The notes under the pieces: model-generated
The model's database searches: none
Seen by the model: the letters and a program-made list of their open reading frames with translations, nothing else
What the model was told of the DNA's origin: nothing
Made by a program: the position numbers and the translations under genes
Part shown: piece after piece, positions 1 to 13,124 of the stretch
How positions within the stretch are numbered: the stretch's first letter is position 1
Layout: each line of letters starts with the position of its first letter
Assembly: GCA_030248225.1 (NCBI GenBank)
Contig: JASANE010028542.1
Coordinates: forward strand, 62,001 to 126,000
Source of the DNA: Trileptium ribeirensis
Taxonomy: Eukaryota > Nematoda > Enoplea > Enoplida > Thoracostomopsidae
DNA: 64,000 nt
Direction of reading: 5' to 3'

Positions 1-640
1 GAAACGGTTTGAGCGTAGTGTCATTTTTAGTTATCACTTTGTGTAATCATATGTAACTGACTGTGTTTGATGCATATTAACACCCTAAAACTTCTGACAC
101 CATAAACCCAATGAAAACCTAAAACATCGTTGACCCTAAACCCATTGAAAAGAACTGATAACGCACAAAGTATTTGTATTGGTCTCTACATAACCAAACC
201 ATCGTGTTCAACGTACCAAAAATATAGACCATTCTGTAGCCGCAATACGTAATCAAACAGGAAATCGGACACATTGAACCTAAACTCAATGACAACGTTT
301 GGGAAGCCATGAAATACTCGTGCTGGGCTCTAGATAACCAAGCCATCGTTTTAGTCTACCGGAAAACCTATATAGACAATTCTTGATGCCCTGTAAGCAA
401 TGCGTAACCAAACAATTTAAAACAGACTATATTTTGAAAATCGGCTTCATTGACTCTAAACCAACTGAAACCCCATGAAGATGCAAGAAATATGCACGCT
501 GGATTCTAGAAACTAAATCATTGCATTCGGCTTTCAGAAAACCCATATATTACCATTCTTGATTTCCTGCACGCAATACATAACCAAAAGGAAAGGCACT
601 ACATTTTAGAAATCAGGTTCGTCGACCGCTAAAACCGCCC
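1..640. repeat. Dispersed repeat family A, copy 1 (degenerate tandem units)
   Basis: A head containing GAAACGG is followed by about three imperfect units that recur roughly every 145-175 bp. Each unit carries recognisable blocks such as TAACCAAACCATCG (near 191, 335 and 511), a block resembling ACCATTCTTGATGCCCTG, and GTTCGTCGACC near the end. The same head and blocks recur at 2740-3130, 10671-11240 and, broken up, at 14810-14880 and 15300-15450. No coding capacity is apparent. It is probably a non-autonomous element with internal tandem structure; the superfamily is unknown. Confidence 0.6.
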
Positions 641-1390
641 CTCTTTGGACCAAAGATTTTTGACAACTTTTTCTAACCATTCGAACCGCATTGAACAGCT
701 AAGTCGAATAGTGCCAAAATCAGCGCGACTGGTAGATTCATTAATGATTTATATGCAATTTTCTCGACCATTCAGCGGCAACTTTAACACCGATAGTCCA
801 ACAAGCTATTCGTCCTGGTACCACCATCATTTCGGACGAGTGGGGTGCTTATCGTGACATGGTGTGACTACCGGGTACACCCATCACATCGTCAATCACA
901 GTAAAAACTTCGACGATCAGGAACGCACACGCGGCAGTCTATTGAGTCAACTAGGTGCAATGCGTCAGAACGGAATTGTCTGGCAGATGGTGGATTGGTA
1001 AGAAGATAAGGCAAGCATGTATATGGGCTGAGTCGGAATCCATGTCCTCGTCGTACACACTGGACACCGCTGGCGGTGGCAGAAAGACTCAGAAATAAAA
1101 CCAAATAATTATTTATAAATCATTAACCAATCAACTGATCGAGCTGCTTTTGAAATCATTTCATTCTTCTATATACGGCTGGACGGTTAGTACCATACAT
1201 TTCTAGAAAATTTTTTTCAAAAATTTTTTGGTCCCAAGGTGACTGGAAACAATGGGAAAAGAAACTTTTTTGTCATAAATGTGGCTAAAATGGATATTTT
1301 TATGAACTAGCTGGCCGAGATGGGTCGAATGGTATTAAAATTATCGCTGTACCTTCAAATTTTACGAATTTCATCCTGGGCGCTAACAGG
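641..1390. other. Unassigned intergenic DNA
   Basis: Short open frames on both strands (for example 645-857 and 892-1104) have no recognisable domain and no supporting splice context. No RNA gene or repeat was recognised. Confidence 0.3.
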
Positions 1391-1396
1391 TGAGAC

Positions 1397-2092
1397 CAGA
1401 GGTGTGCGCGTGCAGAAATTATTGAGCCCGCGGGTACCCGCGCAGATCCAAAGAGCTGTCCACCGCCACTAGGCCCGTACCCGCGGGCTTAATACGTTTT
1501 GTTCAGGTACGCGAGGCCCCCAAGTTATTGAATCCTTAAAAGCTCAACATATTTGTCGCTTTGCGTTTTAAAACCATACTAATCTTGATAAATATCGGAT
1601 TCTTCGCCAGCGATCCCTCGCTGCCCAGGCTGCACAAGGACGTAATCCGATTTCGAAGTCCACCCCCTACCGCACAACCAACCACCCAAACGGACTACAG
1701 AGCCCACTAAGGGAAATGCCTAGTGGCTTCTGCAGCGCCCAGTAAACAGAACCGCGAACTTCTGCAACGTCCACCAAAGATGAAACGTTAACAACTGGCT
1801 GCTAACTGACCACGTTACCTAATGTTAACAACGTGACCCACGACCCGCACCGCGCGACACAAAACTCGCCGTGACGACTCTCATGATCCACTGACACACC
1901 ACCCATTTCTGGTCGCAAAACAAAATATTTAATACCATGGGTGGTTATTCTTGCAAGTGGAGCATTGCTCGGTACTCGGGTTTGTGGTAAATATTTTGCG
2001 ATTCCCTTCCGAAACCTGCGGATACCCGTACCCGCGGGCTCGACATTTGAACGCGTATCCGGCCCGGCCTGTGGTAGCCGCGCACAGCTCTG
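1397..2092. mobile_element. Non-autonomous hAT-type DNA transposon (696 bp)
   Basis: The left end begins CAGAGGTGTGCGCG and the right end, reverse-complemented, begins CAGAGCTGTGCGCGG, the terminal pattern typical of hAT elements. The flanks GGTGAGAC (1389-1396) and GGAAAGAC (2093-2100) agree at six of eight positions, as expected for a decayed 8-bp target duplication. Subterminal GC-rich motifs built on CCCGCGGGTACCCG occur inverted near 1425, 1484 and 2025; subterminal repeats of this kind are usual transposase-binding sites in hAT elements. There is no transposase frame inside, so it would have depended on an autonomous partner. Confidence 0.65.
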
Positions 2093-2100
2093 GGAAAGAC

Positions 2101-2739
2101 CCTAAGGCTGTAATATTTGGATAAAGCAATAATTGCTTACATTTATGATAGCTCTAACCCAATATTACGGGGATAAAACCTGTTAAACCATGTACTCGAG
2201 CTAAAAAATAGCTATCTAGAAACGCGTCAAATGAATGTTCAATTGCTTTCAAACCTTCGGGTTTGTACTAAAAGGCTGGACTACGACAATGTCGTATACA
2301 CTAAAATTGTTATTCACTAGATTTACACCGACGTTGACGATCAAGACATGATTGAAATTAATTTTGGTATCTTTTGATGCTCAGACTTATATTGACTCAG
2401 TTGGCGGTCACTATTTTGCAAATCAAACCGCAATATACTACTGTGCTCACTGGAAAACTTGTTGCCAAATCCGTTTTGATGCAATTCTTGTTTCGTCTCA
2501 AAGACAGCGACCACATATACGACGCAGCTTATCATTTGACGAGGCCAAAATGGAGAAAACTGTGCACGGACGACAACGGAATACTTGGCATTATCACACG
2601 ATCGAGTGCATTCCGCGAACACCGCCAGATAGAGACGCGAACGTGAATGTTTTGCAACACAGTTAGTGATGCTGACCGAGCCTACAGAGAACTCACACAT
2701 ATTATAGTCGCAGCGTTCTTAAAAACCAGCAAACGCGCA
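2101..2739. other. Unassigned region with overlapping open frames
   Basis: Between 2341 and 2700 three frames stay open on opposite strands for 90-119 codons, and base composition is richer in GC than the flanks. I recognise no domain. Simultaneous openness on both strands argues for composition bias rather than three genes; at most one could be a decayed transposon or host exon. Confidence 0.2.
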
Positions 2740-3130
2740 AGCGAGGGTGAAACGGGATGAAAGGGGCTCATTGTTATGTTATCGTTTCGTTTTTTCACCT
2801 CTAACAGGCTGTATTCGATGTATATATCACCTAAAATCTCTTCAACCGTGAATCCACTGAAAATCCTAAAATCCAGCCGACCCTATACACACATAGAAAA
2901 CAACTCACAACGCATCAACTATTTGTGCTAGTCCCTAGATAATAAACCATCCACTTCAGCCCATCCAAGAACCTAGATAGACAATTATTCATGAAGAGCT
3001 GTACGCAAAAAGAAATCAAACTACTGAAAACAGACTATATTCTGCAAATAGGGTTCATTGACCTTAAACCCAATATAAAACTATAACGTTGCTCGCTCTA
3101 TACAAATTACCAAAAACCATCGTTCACATA
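2740..3130. repeat. Dispersed repeat family A, copy 2
   Basis: The head GCGAGGGTGAAACGGG is followed by a block resembling CGATGTATATATCACCTAAA and about 1.7 units of the same degenerate tandem sequence seen at 62-630 and 10737-11240. It is noncoding. Confidence 0.55.
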
Positions 3131-3765
3131 TATGCACTACTACAATATAATTTATTGCATAAATTATATAACGACCAAATAATATGTACATATACATACA
3201 CGTATGTGGGGAACCACTGGTAGCAAACAAAACATAGTATTTTGACGGTGAAATCAAACGCCGACATTGGGCCTGCTAAACCGTTACCGAATTTGTCCTA
3301 CACGCCTAATAAAATGCACATAGAAAAGTAATTTATTGTTCCGAGGGACGATATTATTATTTTCTGAAATACAGTGTGTGGCATAAAGTTGGTACCTTAG
3401 CAAGCGAACTACAGCACGCCTGCAATACTTATAGGATTTGCCAAATTTAGTTTGTACAACACCGTCAAACGTCATTTGTTGTTGTCGAACATACAGTAAG
3501 AGTTACAGGGTTAATATTATTGTATTTCACTAAACATAAAACATGTGACAGCTATCGCCCCGAGGACCACCATATTAACCGGTTCGTAAATTCGTTTTGT
3601 AAAAAACCAATATACAATATTTCCTTACTCCTAAAAGTGATAGAAACCAAGTATACATTTTGCTTGATCCGATAAAGAATTAGCAAGCAAGCAACTCATG
3701 TACGTCATCTCAAACTAGCGTTGTAGCAAATTATTAGACGTAAAGCATTCCCAACAAATACAGTA

Positions 3766-3896
3766 CAGTCACGAACAAAAGTATAAATACAGACGCAATT
3801 TTGTCTGTCTAAACGCTAACGGACGAAACTCCGTCCGAACTGGAACAGGCACGCAATCTCATACGTCTTTTGATCACCTACTTTTGTCCGTGTCTG
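3766..3896. mobile_element. Tc1/mariner-type MITE (131 bp)
   Basis: Inverted ends: the left begins CAGTCACGAACAAAAGTA and the right, reverse-complemented, begins CAGACACGGACAAAAGTA. The element is flanked on both sides by TA (3764-3765 and 3897-3898), the target duplication of the Tc1/mariner superfamily. It is too short to encode a transposase. A related, more diverged element lies at 61760-61895. Confidence 0.75.
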
Positions 3897-3898
3897 TA

Positions 3899-5820
3899 CA
3901 AGCCACATACTGACCACCTCTTCCCAGCAACTACGTGTCCTTTGGAAAATAAAAATATACTTTTTCAAATTTTTAAAATTGCTCGTAGTTCGCTAGCTGT
4001 TTGCAATCAATAATTATTGTTCCGAGTACTGTTTGTCTTGGTGCGCTACGATGGGTATGAGTAACTCATGGTATACGAAATCGGACCAATCCATATAAAA
4101 TATATAATAGTATCAGAAAAGGACACCGCACGGCATTGGTGCGTATAGATTCGAAACAGAACGAAGAGATTACATTTAACAGATAAAACACTTGCAGATG
4201 ACGCATGAATATTTGTGCAAAACAGCTGTTTACTACTGCAATTCGGTACTCCGTTAAACAGTTAGTACATTCGTCGCTAATTACAAACTAAGCGTCTAAT
4301 AAAATGTGCTCAGTAAACTATCACATTTTTTACGGCTAAAGAAATATAGCAAATCGCTCGTGAGCAGCTGCAGTTGAACAGCTCTAATAATTTTGTGCGA
4401 GATTTACTCATATTTCTGTCACTAGTAGCAGTAAGTAAGCTGTCCCGCAAGCAATAAAATAAAACCCGATTGTATAAGCTACCTGTTGAGTTTCCATTCA
4501 AAAATATTGTTTCCAAATGAAGCTATCTAGAACACTGCTGAAGACTTTATATAACCATCGTTCCCAAACATATAATGAAACGTTCAAAACCTCACTCAAT
4601 GCATTAAAATTTGACCTTTCATCATAGACAACCATTGCCCGTCCAATACATCGGTTGAATAGGAATTAAACAAACAAATATTTCACTGCTCAATTTTGGT
4701 TGTTCGGAATGACACGGTCATTTTAAGCAAGCTATGCGCTTCATAACAATGCATTCTTCCAAATTACCATTGGGTCTTTTTAACGCACTAAATTCGAAAA
4801 AATACACCAATATTGTATCAAACCCACAGTAAATGCAGAAATGAACAACAACCAACATATACTACATAATATTTTGCAAGACATAGCTCCTACTTGTGTC
4901 TTTTATACAATTGTGTGGATGCTAAATCTATAACGCTGACGATCCAAGAATTTACAGCATTCGTTTAAGCAGTACATCTTCTGACAGTAATATGGATATA
5001 TATTACATAGATAGGCGTCAGGATATGAAGTGCTGTTTTTGTCTTGTGTTTATATTAAAACCAAATTTTCACGACAGTTCGGAATTCCTTAACTGAGGCG
5101 TTCACTTTAGAGTATAATATGCTCAACACAAAAAATATCCTTGCAGACCTGGCTCACAAAGAGTGTATTTTTGTTTTAACAAACCATACAGTACACATAT
5201 TCGTACAAACTTGGTTCTTCGAGACAAAACCGAATTTCAATGGTTTGTGAACGTTTTACAAAACAGAATGACTGAAGATAAACAATGGAATGGCCAAGTC
5301 TTGAATCAAATATCTTTAACAATGCGTTATCGTAAACTTTCCGTTTAACATTTTAGATACAATAAACCGATAATGGTTGTGACACATCTGAGATTTGTGC
5401 CGTTACCGGGCCGCGCTTGATTTCGGCAACTGCCCCTCAAAAAGAATGACAGACAGAATCGATTATAGGCATGAATTACTTCACCCATGTTGTTAGATTC
5501 CAAATTAGGCACACTATCAATGTCCATGGTCTGCCAGACTTACACCGCATGTCCGTGAACCATCAAAATGAATAACCCATTCGTATTCTTGTACCACAAA
5601 ATCAAAATACACCCGTCTTTATTGACCACAAATTCCAGGTCTCCGAATTTTGTGCGTGATAGTATGTCGCTGCTTATTTTCAGCATAGTTACCCACCACG
5701 CCTGCCAGTAGCTTGACAAGATTCGATTTTCTGGTTTTGATTGAAACAGAAAACATTGATGGAATGTAAAACGGTGGTCAAAGAACAGCGTTACTGGTGT
5801 AGTTGGTCATTTTTACTAAA
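3899..5820. other. Unassigned AT-rich intergenic DNA
   Basis: There are several open frames of about 60-70 codons only, with no recognised domain, repeat or RNA gene. Confidence 0.3.
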
Positions 5821-5821
5821 A

Positions 5822-6825
5822 CAATATCAGCCATGTCCGACGGGTTAGCAAAGATCAATCTAAACGTACCGCAGACCAAACAATATCAGCCATGTCCGAC
5901 GGGTTAGCAAAGATCAATCTAAACGTACCGCAGACCAAACAATATCAGCCATGTCCGACGGGTTAGCAAAGATCAATCTAAACGTACCGCAGACCAAACA
6001 ATATCAGCCATGTCCGACGGGTTAGCAAAGATCAATCTAAACGTACCGCAGACCAAACAATATCAGCCATGTCCGACGGGTTAGCAAAGATCAATCTAAA
6101 CGTACCGCAGACCAAACAATATCAGCCATGTCCGACGGGTTAGCAAAGATCAATCTAAACGTACCGCAGACCAAACAATATCAGCCATGTCCGACGGGTT
6201 AGCAAAGATCAATCTAAACGTACCGCAGACCAAACAATATCAGCCATGTCCGACGGGTTAGCAAAGATCAATCTAAACGTACCGCAGACCAAACAATATC
6301 AGCCATGTCCGACGGGTTAGCAAAGATCAATCTAAACGTACCGCAGACCAAACAATATCAGCCATGTCCGACGGGTTAGCAAAAGATCAATCTAAACGTA
6401 CCGCAGACCAAACAATATCAGCCATGTCCGACGGGTTAGCAAAGATCAATCTAAACGTACCGACTACCAAACAAAATCATCCATTACCGACAAGTTAGCA
6501 AATATCAATCTAAACGTACCGCAGACCAAACAATATCAGCCATGTCCGACGGGTTAGCAAAGATCAATCTAAACGTACCGCAGACCAAACAATATCAGCC
6601 ATGTCCGACGGGTTAGCAAAGATCAATCTAAACGTACCGCAGACCAAACAATATCAGCCATGTCCGACGGGTTAGCAAAGATCAATCTAAACGTACCGCA
6701 GACCAAACAATATCAGCCATGTCCGACGGGTTAGCAAAGATCAATCTAAACGTACCGCAGACCAAACAATATCAGCCATGTCCGACGGGTTAGCAAAGAT
6801 CAATCTAAACGTACCGCAGACCACA
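5822..6825. repeat. 59-bp minisatellite, 17 tandem copies
   Basis: A 59-bp unit beginning CAATATCAGCCATGTCCGAC repeats head to tail with starts at 5822, 5881, 5940 and so on to 6767. Nearly all copies are identical. The copy at 6353 has one extra A (60 bp), and the copy at 6472-6530 differs at many positions. Because 59 is not a multiple of three and stops occur in each frame, the array does not encode a repeat protein. The near-identity implies recent amplification or ongoing homogenisation. Confidence 0.98.
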
Positions 6826-6851
6826 ACAAGAGAAATTTAAAAAACTGCCAC

Positions 6852-7701
6852 TGTACAGTCATGGACAGAATTAACTGCACAAAAAATAACGCAAAATGCG
6901 CTTAAACGCGTTGGTGCGCGTATGAGTTTGCAGCGTTGCCGCGGCTGTACAATATTATTGTATATCATCGCGTGCGGTCGCTGCAGAGACGTTTCTTGAG
7001 ATGCCACTCATGATCCGATGCTTAATTAATAAGCGTTATTACCTGAGCTGAACTACGGCGATAAGCTCCACGGCTAGTATACTAACAGCAAACATTTTGA
7101 GAAATACATAAACGATGCAATTATAATATATATAAATGGGTGTGCAATAGTTGAAGTCCAACTATAAAACAAACCATCTCTCAAATACTATTATATTGTA
7201 ACGATGCTTACCATAGAATAAATTTACATTGGAATATCATATGTACATAGATTTAAAACCAATCGGATAAAATACAATCCAAGCTAAGTCGAAAGTTAGA
7301 CAGCCACTGATAAGAATCCATAGCAGCTGTTCGTTCGACAATAATTCAGTGTTTGTTCTCGTTCGATGCCGATTCAATGTTCGCTCAAGAGGTATTCAAC
7401 ATTTTTAGATCTCTGCTTGAAAAAGAACAATATTTTCGAATGAGCTACATTACGCGTTAGGCTGCCGACCGACACTGTTCGACAGTTAAAATTGAAAACT
7501 GAACCATTTGAAATTGAATGAAAAATTTACTGATCTTTTAATGAAGATTTTTATGGCTGTTCCAGGCGCGCTTGCTTGCTAGGCGGCGATTACATATCGT
7601 AAGCAAATACAAAATAATTTTGTATTGAAAATTTGAGTAACAGCAATTATTTTGCTAAAAGCTCGTTCGAAAAGCGACTGTCATTTCTCATGAGGGACTG
7701 T
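6852..7701. mobile_element. Possible Tc1-like element abutting the minisatellite
   Basis: The sequence TA-CAGTCATGGACAG at the left resembles a Tc1-like terminus, and the right side ends GGGACTG-TA near 7701. Similarity between the proposed ends is limited to a few bases and the interior shows no transposase, so this is a tentative call. Confidence 0.25.
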
Positions 7702-8160
7702 ACCCCAGCGTTACAATAATTCTTAAGTGACCTCGTTTATTAACTTCTTAAGTTATAATCTTAAAAATCAACTTAAAAATAAATATAACATCAAAACACA
7801 AAAAAAGTCAAACTCAGCGAAGTTTGTGGTTTCAAATTAGTATATAACTCGTGTAGTGAGGTTAAACGAAACAGTCTAGTCTACGATTAATTAGTTTGTG
7901 GTCTTAACTTACAAACAGAGGTTGCTAAGCCCCCTGCCAAAGTACGAGAAACGCGTCATGCTCGAAAACTTCGAATTTTTGTTATTAGATTCGAATATCT
8001 AGTAGTTAAGTTTTAATCGGCCGAACCAAATACTACGATAAATAGACCAGTGTAATTTCAAAGTGAGCAAAAATTCAGTGTAATAGTTACGGAGAAAAAT
8101 AGAAGCAAATAATGAACGAATAGCAGTTGAATGCTGTTTATGTTTCGCGAATGATTACCA
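7702..8160. other. Unassigned DNA downstream of the SFT2 gene
   Basis: No coding frame of note. It lies beyond the predicted polyadenylation signal of the minus-strand SFT2 gene. Confidence 0.3.
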
Positions 8161-8171
8161 AAATATTTGCT

Positions 8172-8177
8172 TTTATT
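8172..8177 (-). promoter_or_regulatory. Candidate polyadenylation signal of the SFT2 gene
   Basis: A canonical AATAAA on the minus strand lies about 106 nt past the stop codon at 8283-8285. Position and motif fit a 3' end signal; no transcript evidence is available. Confidence 0.5.
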
Positions 8178-8282
8178 TCTGTCCGTAACTCTGAATCATA
8201 TTATCTGAAAACGTGTAAGGTAAAATTTTTTTGCGGAAAATATTATTTAAGAAAATATAATTTATATTATAGTCAACTTTGG

Positions 8283-8433
8283 TTATACTGGCAGAGTCGA
8301 TCTCGAACCGCTAGTAGACGATAAAGTCGCCGAACCAGATCCAGCTGAAACGGAACGCTTAATCAGTTTCGCCGTAAAACCCGACATGAACCGGAGTCCT
8401 TTCTCGCCACCGGGCACGTAGCTCAATACAAAC
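8283..8433 (-). CDS. SFT2 gene last exon (SYVPGG motif and C-terminus)
   Basis: The acceptor is gattttcag. One base completes the preceding codon, then FVLSYVPGGEKGLRF and a Ser-rich tail ending STLPV and TAA at 8285-8283. The YxPGG and terminal LPV are family hallmarks. The Ser/Gly insertion before LPV is longer than in typical members. Confidence 0.9.
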
Positions 8434-11400
8434 CTGAAAATCCAATGTATATTATTGTACAAACATAACGCTATCGTGGAACATAGCACACGCCAGAAAC
8501 GATTGTCACCTTTCGAGTGAGTAGGCAGCGAGAGAATATTCAAGCGAGTAATGTTATGTTTGAAGCAACGCGCAAAAATAGAACTAACATCGTGCGAATA
8601 GCAATCATTTCTGGCGCGTGCCGTACATCAAATAATATAGTATTCACATGATCACATATAAACTAAAAGTTTGTTTTATTGCCGAGGCGGTGAATTCTGA
8701 GTGTTGAATATATAATTTAGAGAATGTACACAGCTACATGAGCACCAAATTACAAAACGAACCATGCATTGCTCTACCAAATGAAACCATCTGTTGCGGA
8801 GATATTACAAATTTTCGTGTATTTTGGGTTACACGGGCCATGGAAAACCTGCTTTGACCCAACTTCATAACATAAATAATGACACCAGCAGCATACTATA
8901 TTCAGCTCTATGGAGAATGAATAGCTCAACAAAATGAGATCAAAATCATTCATATAGCTTGAGTGGTTGCAGAGATACTACCATTTTCGTGTATTTTGGG
9001 TCCCATGGGCCCATTGGCAACCCTTTTTGATTCAACCATGAAGCGTAAATAATAGCCACAGCAGCAAACCTACAACTAAATAGTGTACGTATTATTCTAC
9101 AACATGAGACCAAAAACACCTATACAGCTAGAGCAGTTGAGTAGATAGTATTAATTTTGTGTATTTTGGATCTCATGGCCCATTTTAGAACTCGATTTGA
9201 CAAAAAATCTTAATAGAAATTCAGATCCATTGTTATTAAGGATTATTTTGCTGTACAAAATGAGCCCTGTTTGACTGCGATATATGCACCGGTTGTCGGG
9301 TTACAATAAGTAACGTGAGTTTTTTCAAGATCTAATCAGAACCCAACCCAAGAATTTTGGGCCTGCTTTTTCGGGGGAAATATTGGAAGCGTTTATAAAA
9401 GGACATATATTTTAAATGAGCTATTGTGAGAATCAATCCGCCCTACAAAAGTTGAGTTATGCGCGTCACCCTAATAAACCCATGCCGGAAATTGTTAAAT
9501 TTCACGGCAAGTAAGAATTCTTCGCTTCGCTTGGTCCACTTAGTACACTCCGAATTAAATTATACCTTACAGTGGAACGGAAGGCAAAAACTGTTATGTA
9601 TATATGTGTAAAAACGTTTAACTCTAGTAGGGACAACAGAAAATGAAAACTGGTTTTTCCAAATAAGGACAAGAAAGTCAGGTATAATGACCTCCCTCGG
9701 TTATTCGCAGTTCGTGACCCTCAGATATATTTTGGTATCCCCATTCATGCCCCTAGTACATTGCTGTGGGACTAAAATTTAACGAAATGTTTTCTCATGG
9801 GCCACAAATATGCTAATTTTCTAGTTGACTAAAAATCCCTAAAATTGAGTAGTTTGATCGATCATTTTGACGTTCTACGAAGGTTACAATACTTTATGGT
9901 CCCTCGTACAAATGGGGCACCCCCCCACCGGTAATTTAGGGGAATTGTCTCCAGGAATGCACTTTCTGCTGCCCCTGTACTGATCCGAGGAGATTCCTCA
10001 TGTAACACCCCCAGGTGTAATTTTGGAAGTTCAGAGAAACCAGGACAGAAACGGGGGTTGGATTAATACGAATGACAGGAATGTGTGTACTTCAGGCGAG
10101 ACGCATATTACGTACAAACTTAATGGTTTAACACCGTTACGGTTTGTAACATGTGATACTCGATTTAAAAACATCAACAACTAACCATAGAAGTGAAACA
10201 ACTTGGCATCCACAAAATACGATTGTCAACACCATGCTTCGCAGCTAAAAACGATCAATAAATAAAGTATAATTACAAGACAGTGTATATGTATGTAAAT
10301 ACAATATGATGAATAAACTACTATAAATCGAGACGTTTCCAAATACATAATAATAAATATGTGCTACAGTAAGAAAATACAATTTATGTTGACATGTCAG
10401 CCGCATTATCCACATGATAACCACAAAAATAAACAATTTCTAACCCACAATGAAGCATAAAGCGTCGCAATCAATGTCCCAAAGTAAGCAGCAGTAACTG
10501 GTAGCTTCGGCGCTGAACACAAATGGCGTACATAATTCGTTGGTCCCCATAAGATTGCAAAGCTATAAATATAAATAATATCATTAACACAAATTTAAAT
10601 GCTCCTGACATTTAGCGGAACAATAAAAACAGAAATGCATCAATTAACTATCAAACTATAACTGGCAAGCAAGGGTGAAACGCAGCTACCGTGGTTTAAG
10701 GTTGTAATTTTGTGAAATGCGCTTGTAATAGGCTTTATTTTTGAGGCATATATACTACACTAAAATCTCTGTAACTGTGAACTCACTGAAAACCTTAAAA
10801 CCTCGTCGACCCTAAACCATCGAAAACAGATGAACACGCACGAACTATTCATGCTAGTGTCTAGAAAACCAAACCATCATATCCATTATACGACAAACCT
10901 ATACATAAAACATTCTTCATACCCTTTACTTAATATATAATAAAGACTCTCAAGACAAACTATATTCTGGCAATCTGGTTCATTGACTAAACCATCTCAG
11001 AAGGTATAAAATATTCGTGCTGGACTGTAGATACCTAAAAAACCTGTATATAGGTACCCTTGATGCCCTGCAAGTAATAAATAATCAAGCCAAGTGAAAA
11101 GTCACTACATATTGCAAATAGTGTTCGTCGACGGCAAAGCCCTTGACACCCCTTGAAATAGTATAATATTGTCAAGTTAGACTCTAGCTAGGAAAACCAC
11201 CGTATTCACCGTGCTTGATAACCTAATAATAACTCGTTGTAACATAAAACACGCAACGACATGCCGAAATTTGAAAACATCGCTATTTCTGGCAAAAGGT
11301 CGACGAGCCATATTCGGTCTCAGGGAATAATCCCAAAAAAATTCATGGTTAGCAAAGTTATAGTATCCATGAGTTGATTCTGCGCGAAATGTTAGCATCG

Positions 11401-13042
11401 TTTCAACAAAAAATCAATCATGAATGTCTCGTTTCACTTAGTTATCCATGTTATACAAATATATACAACCACGACATCAAATATAATAGTGGTGATAAAA
11501 CAAAACGATAAATGTAATAGCAATAGCTTAGCCAACACAAATTACTTATTGAGATTTGAAGGACGATATCATTCATAGCGCAAATTTTTGTCTAGGCCTT
11601 GGGCAAACATTATTTGTATGTCACTCAGGCATCTTGCTTTTTTTTACAAAAAAATTTCAATAAAATTTCTGGTATTTCATCATTGTTTTCAGCCCCTCAC
11701 GCCCCACTTACAAACACCATCACACCACATTATTTACTATGAGTTACGAAGCAGATTGTGCGTAATTCGATACTATCAATCTTCCATTAAATGTATCACA
11801 TAAACAAAGAAATAATATAAAACCAGTAACTCGCAAAGTGAGGGGAAACGGGGCGAGTATGGCTTCTCTGCGCTTATTGACCATTATGTCGTTCCAAATT
11901 CAGGTGCTAAAGCTTGCTTAAAGCCATTATGCACTGGCAATACTCTAATGGCACCGCTACGGTCATTTTAGTCATATATCAAAACGGAGAAACTCTTTAT
12001 TTGTTCTTCCAATGACAAAAAAGACGAAAACTTTTGAAACCTGTAAGCAGAAATTTCAAAAAACTTATAATTTCAAGAGATTTTTACATAGCAGGGTCCC
12101 TAAAATACTAACCCGCAGAAATATAAACACACTCGAGTGAATTACGTGAATCTGTATTGGAAAATTAGCAAAATTTATACTATTTTTAGTGCCTGATTTC
12201 ACCAAAGTTTGCTTCTAAAGCGTCCCGTATTGTTAATAACGCAGCCAAGATAGGGTTAAAATAATGAAACCAATGTGTTTAACTGGTTAAATAACAATAT
12301 AATGTCAGCGTTCACCCCAATAAATTCCCGCATGGAAACAGCCAGTATAGTGTTAAACCAATGAAACCAAACGTGTTTAACGAATCAAATAACACTATAA
12401 TCCCATAGTTCACCCCAGATAAACAAAAAAACTTCGCAAAAAATTGAATTTTTCACATTTTAGGAGTATTTTTTAAATTTGGCTCACAACTCGGAAACAG
12501 CAGCGTGACAGGAATGTTGTTGTAGGTTTCCATAACAGGATTTTCGAAGGTGGACTGGAGATATAGGTCCGAAATATACCCGGGGCCGCCAAATTTCAAA
12601 AACATAACTCTTGACCCGTTTGGGACCCATTTTGAGCCGGAAGACGTGGTCGGCAAGTTTAGTGTCTAATGAAAGAGCACAAATACACACAGAATTTCTG
12701 ATCAAATAAAAATCTTTGATAGATCCATCTATCCATATCATGACCTCCACAGGCTGACAAAAAAGAAATTTTTGCGATTTTTGCCGCTAGTATAGCTATA
12801 GGTGGAAACTCCGCTCGCTTCGTTCGCTCTGTATCAATAAATTATAAACATGCGATATAATTAGCGCATTAAACATACCTTAAAATAAAGAACATACTGC
12901 CAAGCGAATAGAGGGCACCGAATTTTCTGGCTTTCAAGATCAACAAAGGAATGTACAAACTGGCCTAATTAACAAAAAATTAAAACAAAATAATACACAC
13001 AACAAAATCATGAAATAACGAAAATTTTATTTAATATGCATA

Positions 13043-13124
<82 letters not shown>

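Noticed and set aside
60..160. CCCTAAA-like motifs resembling telomeric repeats
   Set aside because: They are not tandem hexamers or heptamers; they belong to the degenerate units of repeat family A.
2341..2700. 119-codon and 104-codon overlapping frames as genes
   Set aside because: Frames are open on both strands at once, with no domain and no splice support.
5822..6825. CRISPR-like array
   Set aside because: Units are contiguous with no variable spacers, and the genome is eukaryotic; it is a minisatellite.
8542..8600. Candidate for the missing SFT2 exon (minus strand reading ASNITLLAW just before the last exon)
   Set aside because: The end of the reading resembles the family, but there is no GT donor after it and no acceptor in a compatible phase, so I left it out.
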